The translations under genes and the position numbers were made by a program. Shown here piece by piece: positions 8,360-16,199 of a DNA stretch of 64,000 nt (positions within the stretch are counted from its first letter, which is position 1; each line of letters starts with the position of its first letter). Source of the DNA: Streptomyces prunicolor NBRC 13075 (lineage in GTDB: Bacteria; Actinomycetota; Actinomycetes; Streptomycetales; Streptomycetaceae); contig NZ_BARF01000077.1 of assembly GCF_000367365.1 (NCBI RefSeq), positions 90,716 to 154,715 on the forward strand, read 5' to 3'. The notes beneath the pieces are model-generated. The model saw only the letters and a program-made list of their open reading frames with translations. It did no database searches and was not told where the DNA came from.

Positions 8360-9796
8360 ATGACGACTGCTCCCGCCGACTCAACCGGCACCCTCGCCCC
8401 CGAATACGGTGACAAGGTCATCGCCGTGGAGACGGCCGGTGCCGAGCCGATCCCCGACGCCGAACGCCACGGCAGCCCGCTCCAGCTCCTCTGGACCTGG
8501 GCCTCCCCGAACATCGAGTTCGCGACCGTCTACATCGGCGTGATCTCGGTCCTCTTCTTCGGCCTGAGCTTCTGGCAGGCGACCGCGGCGATCGTCCTGG
8601 GCACGGGCCTCGGCGCGATCACCCAGGGCTTCCTCTCCCTGGACGGCCCGCGCTTCGGCGTCCCGCAGATGGTGATCGGCCGCTTCTCCTTCGGCTTCCG
8701 CGGCAACATCCTCCCGTCGGCGGCCAACGGCCTTGTGGCGGGCGTCGGTTGGTTCGCGGTGAACAGCGTGAGCGCGGCGTTCGCACTGAACACACTGACG
8801 GACCTACGCCCCCTCCCGTCCCTCCTCCTCGTGGTCGTGGCCGAGATCCTCATCGGCTTCATCGGCCACAACTTCGTGCACACCTTCGAGAAGTACGCGT
8901 TCCCGGCGCTCGCGGTGATCTTCGTGCTGGCCGGCGTGTGGACCTTCAAGGACGCGCACCTCGGCGGGGGCGGCACGGGCGGCGGAGTGGGCGGCTTCCT
9001 CCTGGCGCTCAGCGCGTCCTGGGGCTACGCGGCGGGCTGGAACCCGTACGCCACGGACTACGCGCGCTACCTCCCGCGCACGGCGAACAAGTTCAAGACG
9101 ATCCTGTACCCCGCCGTCGGCCTGTTCGTGTCGGTGACGTTCGTGGCGGTGATGGGAGCGGCTTCGGCAACGCTCCTGGCCCCCAAGGACGCAACGCCCA
9201 CGGCGGCCTTCACCGGCCATCTCCCGTCCTGGCTCGGCAACTTGGTACTCCTCGCGATCATCCTCGGCGCGATCTCGGCGAACGCCCTGAACGTCTACTC
9301 CGGCGCGATCTCCCTCGCCGCGCTCGGCCTGAAGCTCCCCCCGTGGCTGAACCGCGGCGTCCTGGTGGTGGTGTCCGGGGTGGCCGGTACGGCGGCGGCC
9401 TGGGCGTCACTGTCCGACGCGGGCTCGGCGTACGAGGCGTTCCTGCTGGTGATCGCGTACTGGGTGGCGCCGTGGCTGGGCGTGGTCCTGGTGGAGCGCT
9501 GGTTCCAGTCCCGCACACCCACCGAGGAACTGGCCCCCCGCCTGACCGACCCCACCTTCACCAACTGGCCAGGCCTGGCAGCCCTGTTGATCGGCATCGG
9601 AGTCTCGGTCCCGCTCTTCTCCAACCAGGAGGACTACGTCGGCTACGTCCCGAAGCACTGGCCGTCCTTCGGCGACAGCACGCCGATCGTGGGCTTCGTA
9701 CTGAGCGCGCTGCTGTACCTGGCGCTGCGCAAGGCACTGGCCCCGAAGGGCGGGGTCCAGTTTCAGCCCACCGGTGCCGACAGTGCCGACGACTGA
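8360..9796 (+). CDS. NCS1-type purine/cytosine permease
   Basis: 478 residues, about twelve membrane helices. The family's N-terminal features are visible: ASPNIEFATVYIG in the first helix and the loop GPRFGVPQMVIGRFSFG after it. NCS1 carriers import cytosine, purines, allantoin or related compounds with Na+ or H+. A base deaminase and a PucR regulator lie 9-10 kb downstream but are not in the same operon. The ribosome-binding site before the ATG at 8360 is weak. The 3' end overlaps the convergent gene by 34 nt. Confidence 0.9.
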   Translation: MTTAPADSTGTLAPEYGDKVIAVETAGAEPIPDAERHGSPLQLLWTWASPNIEFATVYIGVISVLFFGLSFWQATAAIVLGTGLGAITQGFLSLDGPRFGVPQMVIGRFSFGFRGNILPSAANGLVAGVGWFAVNSVSAAFALNTLTDLRPLPSLLLVVVAEILIGFIGHNFVHTFEKYAFPALAVIFVLAGVWTFKDAHLGGGGTGGGVGGFLLALSASWGYAAGWNPYATDYARYLPRTANKFKTILYPAVGLFVSVTFVAVMGAASATLLAPKDATPTAAFTGHLPSWLGNLVLLAIILGAISANALNVYSGAISLAALGLKLPPWLNRGVLVVVSGVAGTAAAWASLSDAGSAYEAFLLVIAYWVAPWLGVVLVERWFQSRTPTEELAPRLTDPTFTNWPGLAALLIGIGVSVPLFSNQEDYVGYVPKHWPSFGDSTPIVGFVLSALLYLALRKALAPKGGVQFQPTGADSADD

Positions 9797-10416
9797 TCCA
9801 CGTACTCGACCTTGATGTACCGGGCGTTCTTCGCCCCGTACGCCTTCTTGATGATCGGCTCGGCCTTGTCGGGGTCATCGACCCCGACCCGGACGAACCC
9901 CCGCTCGTTCACGCCGACTTCGCGCATCCGGAAGGTTCCGTCCCAGCGTTTCATGTCGTCGCCGATGCGGTCGGAGAGCTTGTCGAGGCTCTTCCGGCTG
10001 ACGTCGGAGTCGTGCAGCCGGACGGTCACGCCCTTCAGCGCCGCGCCGCAGACATCGGCGTCGAAGCGGGCGGAGGGGACGCGCCAGACGTCGAGAGTCT
10101 GCGTCTTGTCGTTCACGGACAGCCCGGTGTAGACAGCCGCGTAGCTGCCCGCCCCCAGCGCGTCGACGTGACCGGCGAGCCGGTACATGGGGCTGTTGTC
10201 ATCGCCGGTGGGGAGACTGCCGACGGGCCGGGTGCCGACGCACCGCTCGGGGGCACTGACCTTTGGCACCTTGGACACCTCGGGCACCTTGGACGCTTTG
10301 GGCGCGGCCACGTCCACGTCGGCGTGGCCGGTCTCCAGTTCGTCTACGTACAGAGCGGCGCCCAGCACCACTCCCGCGGTCGCAACGGCCGCCACGATCC
10401 AGCTGCGATTCCTCAT
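9763..10416 (-). CDS. Secreted or anchored protein of unknown function
   Basis: 217 residues with an N-terminal hydrophobic segment (MRNRSWIVAAVATAGVVLGA) that could be a signal peptide or anchor. It is followed by a short repetitive linker (KVPEVSKVPKV) and a soluble domain with two cysteines (RCVGT and DVCGAALKG). I do not recognise the family. The start at 10416 is chosen because sequence upstream of it is Pro/Arg-rich shadow. It overlaps the permease 3' end convergently. Confidence 0.6.
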   Translation of the reverse strand: MRNRSWIVAAVATAGVVLGAALYVDELETGHADVDVAAPKASKVPEVSKVPKVSAPERCVGTRPVGSLPTGDDNSPMYRLAGHVDALGAGSYAAVYTGLSVNDKTQTLDVWRVPSARFDADVCGAALKGVTVRLHDSDVSRKSLDKLSDRIGDDMKRWDGTFRMREVGVNERGFVRVGVDDPDKAEPIIKKAYGAKNARYIKVEYVDQSSALSAPVG

Positions 10417-10447
10417 GCGACTGTGACGCCGGAGCGGGCAGAAGGGT

Positions 10448-10795
10448 TCAGGCCTGGCCGTCCGCCCGCAGCACAAGGCCCAGCAGCCCGGGAAAACGCC
10501 CCTCGAACTCATCCCTGCGCAGCCGGTTGACCCGCTTGGGCCCTTCGTCGCGCTGCTCCACGATCCCGGCGCCGCGCAACACGGCGAAGTGATGACTCAG
10601 CGCGGCCTTGCCGACGGGCACGTCGAAGCTCCCGCACGTGCGCGACCAGTCGTCGGACCCCGCCAACTCCCTTACGAGGGTGAGGCGTACGGGGTCGGCG
10701 AGCGCGGCGAGGGCGGTCTGCACGGGGACGTCGTCGGGGTGGGTGTGTTCGGGGGCGGCCCGATGACTTCCAGTGGTGCGGTCTCGCTGCGCCAT
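10448..10795 (-). CDS. ArsR family HTH regulator
   Basis: 115 residues. A winged helix-turn-helix is seen from residue 25 on: ALAALADPVRLTLVRELA, then the recognition helix GKAALSHHFAVLRGAGIV, then the wing with RDEGPKRVNRL. No cysteine cluster for metal binding is present in the recognition helix, so a non-metal ligand is likely. It is divergent from a quinone oxidoreductase gene, and a 46-bp nested inverted repeat between them is the probable operator. The start is the ATG at 10795 (MAQRDRTTG). Confidence 0.85.
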   Translation of the reverse strand: MAQRDRTTGSHRAAPEHTHPDDVPVQTALAALADPVRLTLVRELAGSDDWSRTCGSFDVPVGKAALSHHFAVLRGAGIVEQRDEGPKRVNRLRRDEFEGRFPGLLGLVLRADGQA

Positions 10796-10847
10796 GCCGT
10801 CCTCCCGCTCCCTCTCCCACGTTCCCGCGCGCTCTCGCTTGCGGGGT

Positions 10848-10893
10848 GTTCGATGAAAACCATACACTCGCAAGTGTTCGCTTTTCATTGAAC
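10848..10893. promoter_or_regulatory. Nested inverted repeat, probable ArsR operator
   Basis: The outer arms gttcgatgaaaa (10848-10859) and ttttcattgaac (10882-10893) pair at 11 of 12 positions. The inner arms acact (10864-10868) and agtgt (10873-10877) share the same centre, 10870.5. It lies in the promoter gap of the divergent ArsR and oxidoreductase genes. Confidence 0.65.
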
Positions 10894-10913
10894 AGTCGAG
10901 CAGGGAGTCCGGC

Positions 10914-11888
10914 ATGCGCGCGGTAGAGATCCAGGAGTACGGCGGTCCCGAGGTCCTGAAACTCGTGGAGACGGAGACACCGCGCCCCGGCCCCGGCCAG
11001 GTGAGCGTCGACGTGGCGTACACCGGGGTGAACTTCGCCGACCTCAAGGCGCGCGGCGAGGGATACCGGGTGCCAAGTCTCCCTTTCGTACCGGGACTTG
11101 AGGTCTCCGGCCGGGTAAGGGAGATCGGCGCCGACGTCGAAGGTCTCACCGTGGGCCAGGAGGTGGCGGCCCTGACGGCGGGCGGCGGGTACGCGGAGGT
11201 GGCCGTCACCGACGCGAGAATGGTCTTCCCACTCCCCGAGGGCGTGGACCTCCGCACGGCCGCCACGCTCCCCACGGTCCTCCCGACCGCGTACGCCCTC
11301 GTCCACACCGTCGGCCGCCTCCAGCCCGGCGAGACGCTGCTCGTGCAGGGCGCGGCGGGCGGAATCGGCACGGTGGTGGGGCAGTTGGCGCGGGCGGCGG
11401 GGGCGGGTTCCGTGTACGGGGTCGTATCGAGCGCGGCGAAGGCGGAGTTCGCGCGGGGGTACGGCTACGACGAGGTGTTCGTGGGCGAGTTCGAGTCACC
11501 GGTGCGGGCGGCGACGGCCGGGCGCGGGGTGGACCTCGCGCTGGACCCGGTGGGCGGCGACACCCTCAGGCACAGCCTCGCTTCCCTCGCGACCTACGGC
11601 CGCCTGGTCTCCTTCGGCAACGCGAGCTCGGCGAAGCCGTGGCAGGTGGGCCAACCCGAGCTGTACCCCGGCGCCTTCTCGGTCTCCGGCTTCTCGATCC
11701 TGACCCTGGCCCAGAACGACCCGGCAGCCCTACGAGCCCTGACGGAGCGGGCGTTCGCGACGGTGGTCGACGGCACGGTGTCTTTGCCGGTGACTGGAGA
11801 GTTCGGGTTGGAGGAGGCGGCGGAGGCGCATCGGGTGATGGGGGCGCGGACGAGCACGGGGAAGTTGCTGATCAGGGTGGCGGAGTAA
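10914..11888 (+). CDS. Zinc-type NADPH:quinone oxidoreductase (MDR superfamily)
   Basis: 324 residues. It opens with MRAVEIQEYGGPEVLKLVE, typical of quinone oxidoreductases, and has the Rossmann nucleotide-binding motif QGAAGGIGTVVGQLA around residue 145. It lacks the catalytic zinc ligands of alcohol dehydrogenases, as usual for this subgroup. It probably reduces quinones or enones with NADPH. AGGGAG lies 5-10 nt before the ATG at 10914. The divergent ArsR gene and the inverted repeat between them suggest ligand-induced expression. Confidence 0.88.
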   Translation: MRAVEIQEYGGPEVLKLVETETPRPGPGQVSVDVAYTGVNFADLKARGEGYRVPSLPFVPGLEVSGRVREIGADVEGLTVGQEVAALTAGGGYAEVAVTDARMVFPLPEGVDLRTAATLPTVLPTAYALVHTVGRLQPGETLLVQGAAGGIGTVVGQLARAAGAGSVYGVVSSAAKAEFARGYGYDEVFVGEFESPVRAATAGRGVDLALDPVGGDTLRHSLASLATYGRLVSFGNASSAKPWQVGQPELYPGAFSVSGFSILTLAQNDPAALRALTERAFATVVDGTVSLPVTGEFGLEEAAEAHRVMGARTSTGKLLIRVAE

Positions 11889-11901
11889 GTACCTTTCGTA
11901 C

Positions 11902-12501
11902 ATGGAGTACGTGAAGATGCGCGCGATCGCGGAGGAGCTTGAGGCATACGCCCAGGGGCTTGAGGGGACGTGGCGCGTCGAGATCGGTCCGTCGGGTCCG
12001 GTGCTGGCGATGGTGCGCTCGTCGAAGCGACGCGAGGGCACGGTTCGCCGCATCCGCGAGCAGTTGGCCAAGCAACTGGCCGGCACGCATCCCGGCTACA
12101 TCTGCGCGAACGGGCCCGAGATCGAGGACCCGTCGATCGGTCGTATGCGGCGTCCGAACGCCGTCGTCATCCCCGAGGCCGTACTCGACGAGGAAGGGTT
12201 CGCGGTCGACGCGACACAGGTGCTGGCCGTGATCGAGATCGCCTCGCCGTGCGACCCGAGCGACGGCTACGGCGGCGAGGCACTCGCCGCCTATCCCGCT
12301 ATGGGCATCGCCCACTACCTGATCGTCGACCCGCGCACCGGCACCATCGAGGTCCACTCCGATCCATGCAGGACCGGGTACGCCCGCAAGGACCCCTACA
12401 TCTTCGGGGACACAGTGCCCTTCGGCCCCTGGACGGTGAACACGTCCGCCTTCCGCCGCTACGGCAAGGCCGGCAACGACGTCACCGAAGAGCCGCCGTG
12501 A
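11902..12501 (+). CDS. Uma2 family (DUF820) PD-(D/E)XK nuclease-like protein
   Basis: 199 residues. The core is RRPNAVVIPEAVL, then the strand VLAVIEIASPCDPSDGYGGEALAAYPAMG and HYLIVDP. The metal-site pattern matches Uma2, but the usual lysine after the Glu-containing strand is replaced by the GYGGEALAAY segment, so activity is uncertain. It starts 13 nt after the oxidoreductase gene and may be cotranscribed with it. An in-frame ATG at 11917 (MRAIAEEL) is an alternative start. Confidence 0.75.
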   Translation: MEYVKMRAIAEELEAYAQGLEGTWRVEIGPSGPVLAMVRSSKRREGTVRRIREQLAKQLAGTHPGYICANGPEIEDPSIGRMRRPNAVVIPEAVLDEEGFAVDATQVLAVIEIASPCDPSDGYGGEALAAYPAMGIAHYLIVDPRTGTIEVHSDPCRTGYARKDPYIFGDTVPFGPWTVNTSAFRRYGKAGNDVTEEPP

Positions 12502-12673
12502 ACGCCGACCAGGCAGAACGGGTGAGCATCAGTACCGGGCCCTCGGACACCTTGCTGTCACGCACCGGCACGACGGCGGGGATAGCGGGGGCGATTTCCA
12601 CGCAGTCGCCGCCGTTCTCGCCGCTGTAGCTGCTCTTGATCCAAGTCGCCGCGCCCAGCTCATGCCTGTCCAT
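12482..12673 (-). CDS. DUF397 protein, copy 2
   Basis: 63 residues, nearly identical to the DUF397 protein encoded upstream at 12722-12913. The hallmark WIKSSYSGENGGDCVEIA and VRDSKVSEGP are present. DUF397 proteins pair with XRE-type regulators in Streptomyces (the BldB/WhiJ-like pairs). The start at 12673 is chosen to match the length of the paralog. An extension to 12691 is possible. The 3' end overlaps the Uma2 gene convergently by 20 nt. Confidence 0.82.
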   Translation of the reverse strand: MDRHELGAATWIKSSYSGENGGDCVEIAPAIPAVVPVRDSKVSEGPVLMLTRSAWSAFTAALR

Positions 12674-12721
12674 GACGATCAGCATAGGCACGAACTACCG
12701 CCCAGCAAGGGGGCGTTCGGG

Positions 12722-12913
12722 TCAGCGAAGAGCACCCGTGAACGCCGACCAAGCAGCACGCGTGACGACCACCACCGGGCCCTCGACGACCTTGCTGTCA
12801 CGCACCGGCACCACGGCGGGGATAGCGGGGGCGATTTCCACGCAGTCGCCGCCGTTGTTGTCGCTGTAGCTGCTCTTGATCCAAGTCGCCGCGCCGAGCT
12901 GGTGCCTGTCCAT
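12722..12913 (-). CDS. DUF397 protein, copy 1
   Basis: 63 residues with WIKSSYSDNNGGDCVEIA and VRDSKVVEGP, the DUF397 core. The ATG at 12913 lies inside the upstream XRE-regulator gene and has its own GGAGGG site about 11 nt before it, also inside that gene. The two reading frames overlap by 116 nt. The close copy downstream (12482-12673) indicates a recent tandem duplication. The family acts with the neighbouring XRE protein, probably as modulator or antitoxin-like partner. Confidence 0.85.
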   Translation of the reverse strand: MDRHQLGAATWIKSSYSDNNGGDCVEIAPAIPAVVPVRDSKVVEGPVVVVTRAAWSAFTGALR

Positions 12914-13742
12914 GGTGCTCGTAACCCTCCATCGCGTCGCTGATCAGAGCGGCGGATTCGCGGGCCGACAGGATGTCCGCCCTGAGCACATCATAGGCCT
13001 GACTGTGGCGCGCGAAGACGGCCGGATCGTCGGCGAAATACCCACGGTCCAGCGACTCCGAGTACACCCACTCATGCCCGTCGGGCAGCTTGATCAGCGA
13101 GAAGGAGTTGCGGGGGCGGATGAGTCCGAAGAGTCCCGCAGGGACTACCTGGATACGAATGTTGGGGCGCTGTCCGGCCTCCAGCAGACGCGCGCACTGG
13201 TCCCGCATGACCTCCGGGCTCCCCACCGCGTTGCGCAGACAGCTCTCGTCCAGCACCGCGACATACAGGGGCCCTTCGTCGGCGAAGAAGCGCGGCTGGC
13301 GACTCAACCTGGCCCGGACGCGCTCCTCCACCTCCTCACCGCTCGCAATCTGAGAGAACAGCGCGTGCGCATAGCCCGGGGTCTGCAACAACCCTGGAAT
13401 GACACGCTCTTGATACGCCCGCAGCGCGACAGCCTGCGCATCCATCTCAGCTCGCCGCTCGAACCAATCCGGATGCTGCACCTCGGGGTACCAGTCGATC
13501 TGGCGCCACATCCGCAGCAACGCCCCACCCGTGTGCAGGATTTCGTCACACGTCTTCGCGAACGACTCCTGCGGAACCCGTGTCCCCGCCTCGATCTTGG
13601 CCACATGAGAACGGTCGCAGTGGAGTTGCCGGGCCAAAGCCTCCTGCGTGAGCAACTCGGTCTCGCGATAGAAGCGGAGTAAGTCACCGAACAGCACCGC
13701 GTTACTGACTCCGCCCGTGGCCTCCGCATTGCGATAGGTCAC
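12798..13742 (-). CDS. XRE-type regulator with DUF5753 sensor domain
   Basis: 314 residues. The HTH is at about residues 19-50 (LRFYRETELLTQEALARQLHCDRSHVAKIEAG), and the DUF5753 domain follows, with the typical QERVIPGLLQTPGYA and the C-terminal LSARESAALISDAMEGY. I prefer the GTG at 13742 because GGAGGGGGG precedes it; an ATG at 13787 lacks a site. The last 38 codons run into the DUF397 gene in another frame and are Arg/Gln-rich (QRQQRRRLRG), unlike the family's usual end, so the natural C-terminus may have been lost. Confidence 0.85.
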   Translation of the reverse strand: MTYRNAEATGGVSNAVLFGDLLRFYRETELLTQEALARQLHCDRSHVAKIEAGTRVPQESFAKTCDEILHTGGALLRMWRQIDWYPEVQHPDWFERRAEMDAQAVALRAYQERVIPGLLQTPGYAHALFSQIASGEEVEERVRARLSRQPRFFADEGPLYVAVLDESCLRNAVGSPEVMRDQCARLLEAGQRPNIRIQVVPAGLFGLIRPRNSFSLIKLPDGHEWVYSESLDRGYFADDPAVFARHSQAYDVLRADILSARESAALISDAMEGYEHHGQAPARRGDLDQEQLQRQQRRRLRGNRPRYPRRGAGA

Positions 13743-13852
13743 CGAACCCGCCCCCCTCCGTGGCAATGGCCCAATGGCACGCGCCAAGCATTGATACGCA
13801 CCGTTCCCCTAGGCGACTCTCAATACACCCAGAGTGATGAAGTGGCCCCGGA

Positions 13853-14494
13853 GTGAACATGGTTGAGCCGATCGCGAACCAGATCGAACAAGGAACGCTC
13901 GTCTACGACATCAGTACGAACAAGGTGGGTGAATACCGAGGCAAGGCAGGGCCCTACGCGATGCTGCGCCCGCTCGGCGGCGGCCGGGAGTGGGAGGCCC
14001 CACCGGAAGCCGTACGCCCGGCAACACCCCAGGAACGGCTGATCGCGAGCGTGAAGGCGGCCAACTCCCGCTCCTGGGTGGGTAATTCCGTGCCGTACGA
14101 CATCACCACACCCCCCGCCCCCGTCCCCGACTGCCAGCCCTGCTTCGACCTGGCCGCATTCCGGGACGACGCCCGTGCCCGCAACGACGGCACCGCCGAG
14201 ACCGACGCGAACGTCCTGCTGCGCCGGCACCAACACCGGGACCACGACATCCGACACCGCCGAATCTTCCGCTACGTGCCGTACTCGATCGTCCAAGACC
14301 CCACCGCGGAACCGGAGTACGAGGCCCACTGCGTCTCCGGCGACGACCACGACTGCGCCGCCACCTCCGGCCCCCACGCCAACCCGACCGACGTAGAGGA
14401 ATGGCAACGCAAGCACACCCAGGAAACCCGGCACACCCGCTACCGCCGCAGCTTCGCGGACTACGCGGTGCTGGAGCCACAGCCTCAGGGCTGA
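13853..14494 (+). CDS. Composite Streptomyces protein of unknown function
   Basis: 213 residues that seem to join three small modules. Residues 10-75 (GTLVYDISTNKVGEY ... GGGREWEAPPEAVRPATP) resemble one small family. A middle part contains CQPCFDLAAF and TDANVLLRRH. The end (TAEPEYEAHCVSGDDHDCAA ... EEWQRKHTQETRHTRYRR) resembles a third, which I believe is DUF7848. In other Streptomyces I remember these as separate small genes near XRE/DUF397 loci. The role is unknown; fusion is an inference from memory of the parts. Confidence 0.65.
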   Translation: MNMVEPIANQIEQGTLVYDISTNKVGEYRGKAGPYAMLRPLGGGREWEAPPEAVRPATPQERLIASVKAANSRSWVGNSVPYDITTPPAPVPDCQPCFDLAAFRDDARARNDGTAETDANVLLRRHQHRDHDIRHRRIFRYVPYSIVQDPTAEPEYEAHCVSGDDHDCAATSGPHANPTDVEEWQRKHTQETRHTRYRRSFADYAVLEPQPQG

Positions 14495-14560
14495 ACAGGC
14501 CCCCCACGCCAACACGTGACCGTCGGGACACCGACAAGGCCCCACCAACAAGGCCCCACC

Positions 14561-15301
14561 TCAGTGCAGAGCAAGAACGCAGAACTCATGCCCTTCCGGA
14601 TCCGTCAGACACGTCCACGAGACATCGCCCTGGCCGACGTCGAGGTCGGTGGCGCCGAGACCCCGAAGCCGTTCCACCTCCGCCGCCTTGTCGTCACCGG
14701 GATACGGCAACAGGTCGAGGTGGATGCGGTCCGGCACGGTTTTCGGGTCAGGCGTGCGGAGGAATTCCAGGTACGGCCCGACACCCTCGGCGGAGCGCAA
14801 CGACGCCTGGTCGTCGGAGACTTCGAGCACGGCCCAGTCCATCGCCCCGCCCCAGAACCGGGCCATCGCTCGCGGATCCACACAGTCGACGACCACCGCG
14901 GCGATCGGCCCCGTGTCCCGATAGGTCTCCCGAGGTTCCAGCACGCAGAACTCGTTGCCCTCGGGGTCGGCTAGGACCGTCCACGGCACATCGCCCTGGC
15001 CCACGTCGGCGGGCGTCGCGCCGAGAGACCGTAGGCGCGCGATCAGCTCCGCCTGGTGGGTCGTAGACGTGGTGGCGAGGTCGAGGTGCAGGCGGTTCTT
15101 CGTCGGCGGCTTGGGGTGCGGGACGGGGATGAGGTCGATGCCCAGGCCGAGCGGTTCGGGCCAGACGAGGCCGCCGCCGGGGCCGACGTAGGTCGTCACG
15201 CCGGGGCTGAGCACGCCCCAGCCGAGCGCCTCCCCCCAGAACCGGCCGAGCCCCGAACAGTCAACGGCCTTGATATTCACCTGAACAGGACGCAGCGCCA
15301 T
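14561..15301 (-). CDS. VOC family protein, two glyoxalase-like domains
   Basis: 246 residues made of two copies of a vicinal-oxygen-chelate module. Each copy carries HLDL (NRLHLDL and DRIHLDL) and ends with the pattern W..L.DPEG(N/H)EFCVL. Proteins of this type bind small ligands and serve in resistance or lyase reactions; the substrate is not evident. The start at 15301 (MALRPVQVN) is preferred to an upstream in-frame codon because the upstream residues are not family-like. Confidence 0.85.
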   Translation of the reverse strand: MALRPVQVNIKAVDCSGLGRFWGEALGWGVLSPGVTTYVGPGGGLVWPEPLGLGIDLIPVPHPKPPTKNRLHLDLATTSTTHQAELIARLRSLGATPADVGQGDVPWTVLADPEGNEFCVLEPRETYRDTGPIAAVVVDCVDPRAMARFWGGAMDWAVLEVSDDQASLRSAEGVGPYLEFLRTPDPKTVPDRIHLDLLPYPGDDKAAEVERLRGLGATDLDVGQGDVSWTCLTDPEGHEFCVLALH

Positions 15302-15443
15302 GCCGACGATCCTAGGCACCACCCCGCTCAACACACCGGACCCACGGCCATCCGTATCCCCCGAAACGGACGGACGCGGGCCCGGGTATCAGCAAGTCTG
15401 GACCGGCGGATGGTCACACCGGAAGAGGTTTCCAGAAATCTGC

Positions 15444-15462
15444 TCTAGAAATTCACTCTAGA
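15444..15462. promoter_or_regulatory. Paired TCTAGA sites, possible TetR operator
   Basis: Two TCTAGA palindromes (15444-15449 and 15457-15462) lie 13 bp apart, within ctctagaaattcactctagaa, 27 bp before the TetR start. Two TCTAGA sites so close are rare in DNA of this composition, so an autoregulatory operator is plausible. Confidence 0.45.
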
Positions 15463-15488
15463 ACCGAGTTCCCAATACGCTGTCCCGC

Positions 15489-16097
15489 ATGAGCCCCAAG
15501 CAACACCGCGGCGAGGTCACCGCAGACCTGCTCCTCGACGCCGCGCTGCGCCTGTTCGCGGAGCAGGGCGAACAGGGCCTCACCGTCAGCGCCGTGACCA
15601 AGGCCAGCGGTGTCAGCCTCGGCAGCCTGTACCACCACTTCGGCAGCCTGGACGGTCTGTTCGACGCGCTGGCGCAGCGCTGGCTGAGCCGGCTGCTGAG
15701 CGAGTTGATCACCGCACTCCAGGCGACCCGCACCGCCCGCACCGGCATCCGCGCGATCGTACGCACGCATCTGACCTTCGTCCGCGAACACCGGGACGCC
15801 GCCCTGCTGTTGCACTCCGCCAGAACCGACCAGCGGAACATGATCCAGGCCAGAGAGCTCCGCGACTCCCAGGAGGCCAGGCTCTCGGTGTTCGCGACCT
15901 GGGTCCAAACCCACGTCGATTCAGGCGAGTTGGCCCCGCTGCCGCTCCCCCTGCTGGAGACCCTCGTCCTGGGCCCACTGGTCGGCGTGGTCCGCCGCTG
16001 GCTCTCCGGCATCGACGACGTCGAACTCGACCTCGACGAGGCGGCACGCGTACTCCCGGAACGCATCTGGCGATCGGTCGCGGCGGACCCGAAGTGA
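15489..16097 (+). CDS. TetR/AcrR family transcriptional regulator
   Basis: 202 residues. The helix-turn-helix is at about residues 32-52 (LTVSAVTKASGVSLGSLYHHFGS), a standard TetR motif; the C-terminal domain fits the same family. A double TCTAGA site upstream may be its operator. The transglutaminase-like gene 100 bp downstream on the same strand is a possible target. The stop codon lies in the first unit of a 16-bp tandem repeat. Confidence 0.9.
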   Translation: MSPKQHRGEVTADLLLDAALRLFAEQGEQGLTVSAVTKASGVSLGSLYHHFGSLDGLFDALAQRWLSRLLSELITALQATRTARTGIRAIVRTHLTFVREHRDAALLLHSARTDQRNMIQARELRDSQEARLSVFATWVQTHVDSGELAPLPLPLLETLVLGPLVGVVRRWLSGIDDVELDLDEAARVLPERIWRSVAADPK

Positions 16098-16160
16098 AGT
16101 AACTCTGGGCTCAAGTACCCCTGGGCTGAAGCAACCCAGGACTGAAGTACCCCCGGGCTA
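16089..16160. repeat. 16-bp tandem repeat after the TetR gene
   Basis: Four consecutive units start at 16089, 16105, 16121 and 16137, and a partial fifth at 16153. They follow a ctgggctgaagtaccc consensus. The first, most divergent unit contains the TetR stop codon. The array fills the gap before the transglutaminase-like gene. Confidence 0.8.
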
Positions 16161-16181
16161 TGGACAATTCAGGGCGAATTT

Positions 16182-16199
16182 TGACACGGTCAGGTGTCA
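16182..16199. promoter_or_regulatory. Perfect inverted repeat TGACAC-N6-GTGTCA at a start codon
   Basis: The arms at 16182-16187 and 16194-16199 are perfect and the second ends on the A of the ATG at 16199. A TTGACA-like hexamer (16181-16186) overlaps the left arm. It could be an operator or a hairpin that masks the start. Confidence 0.45.
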
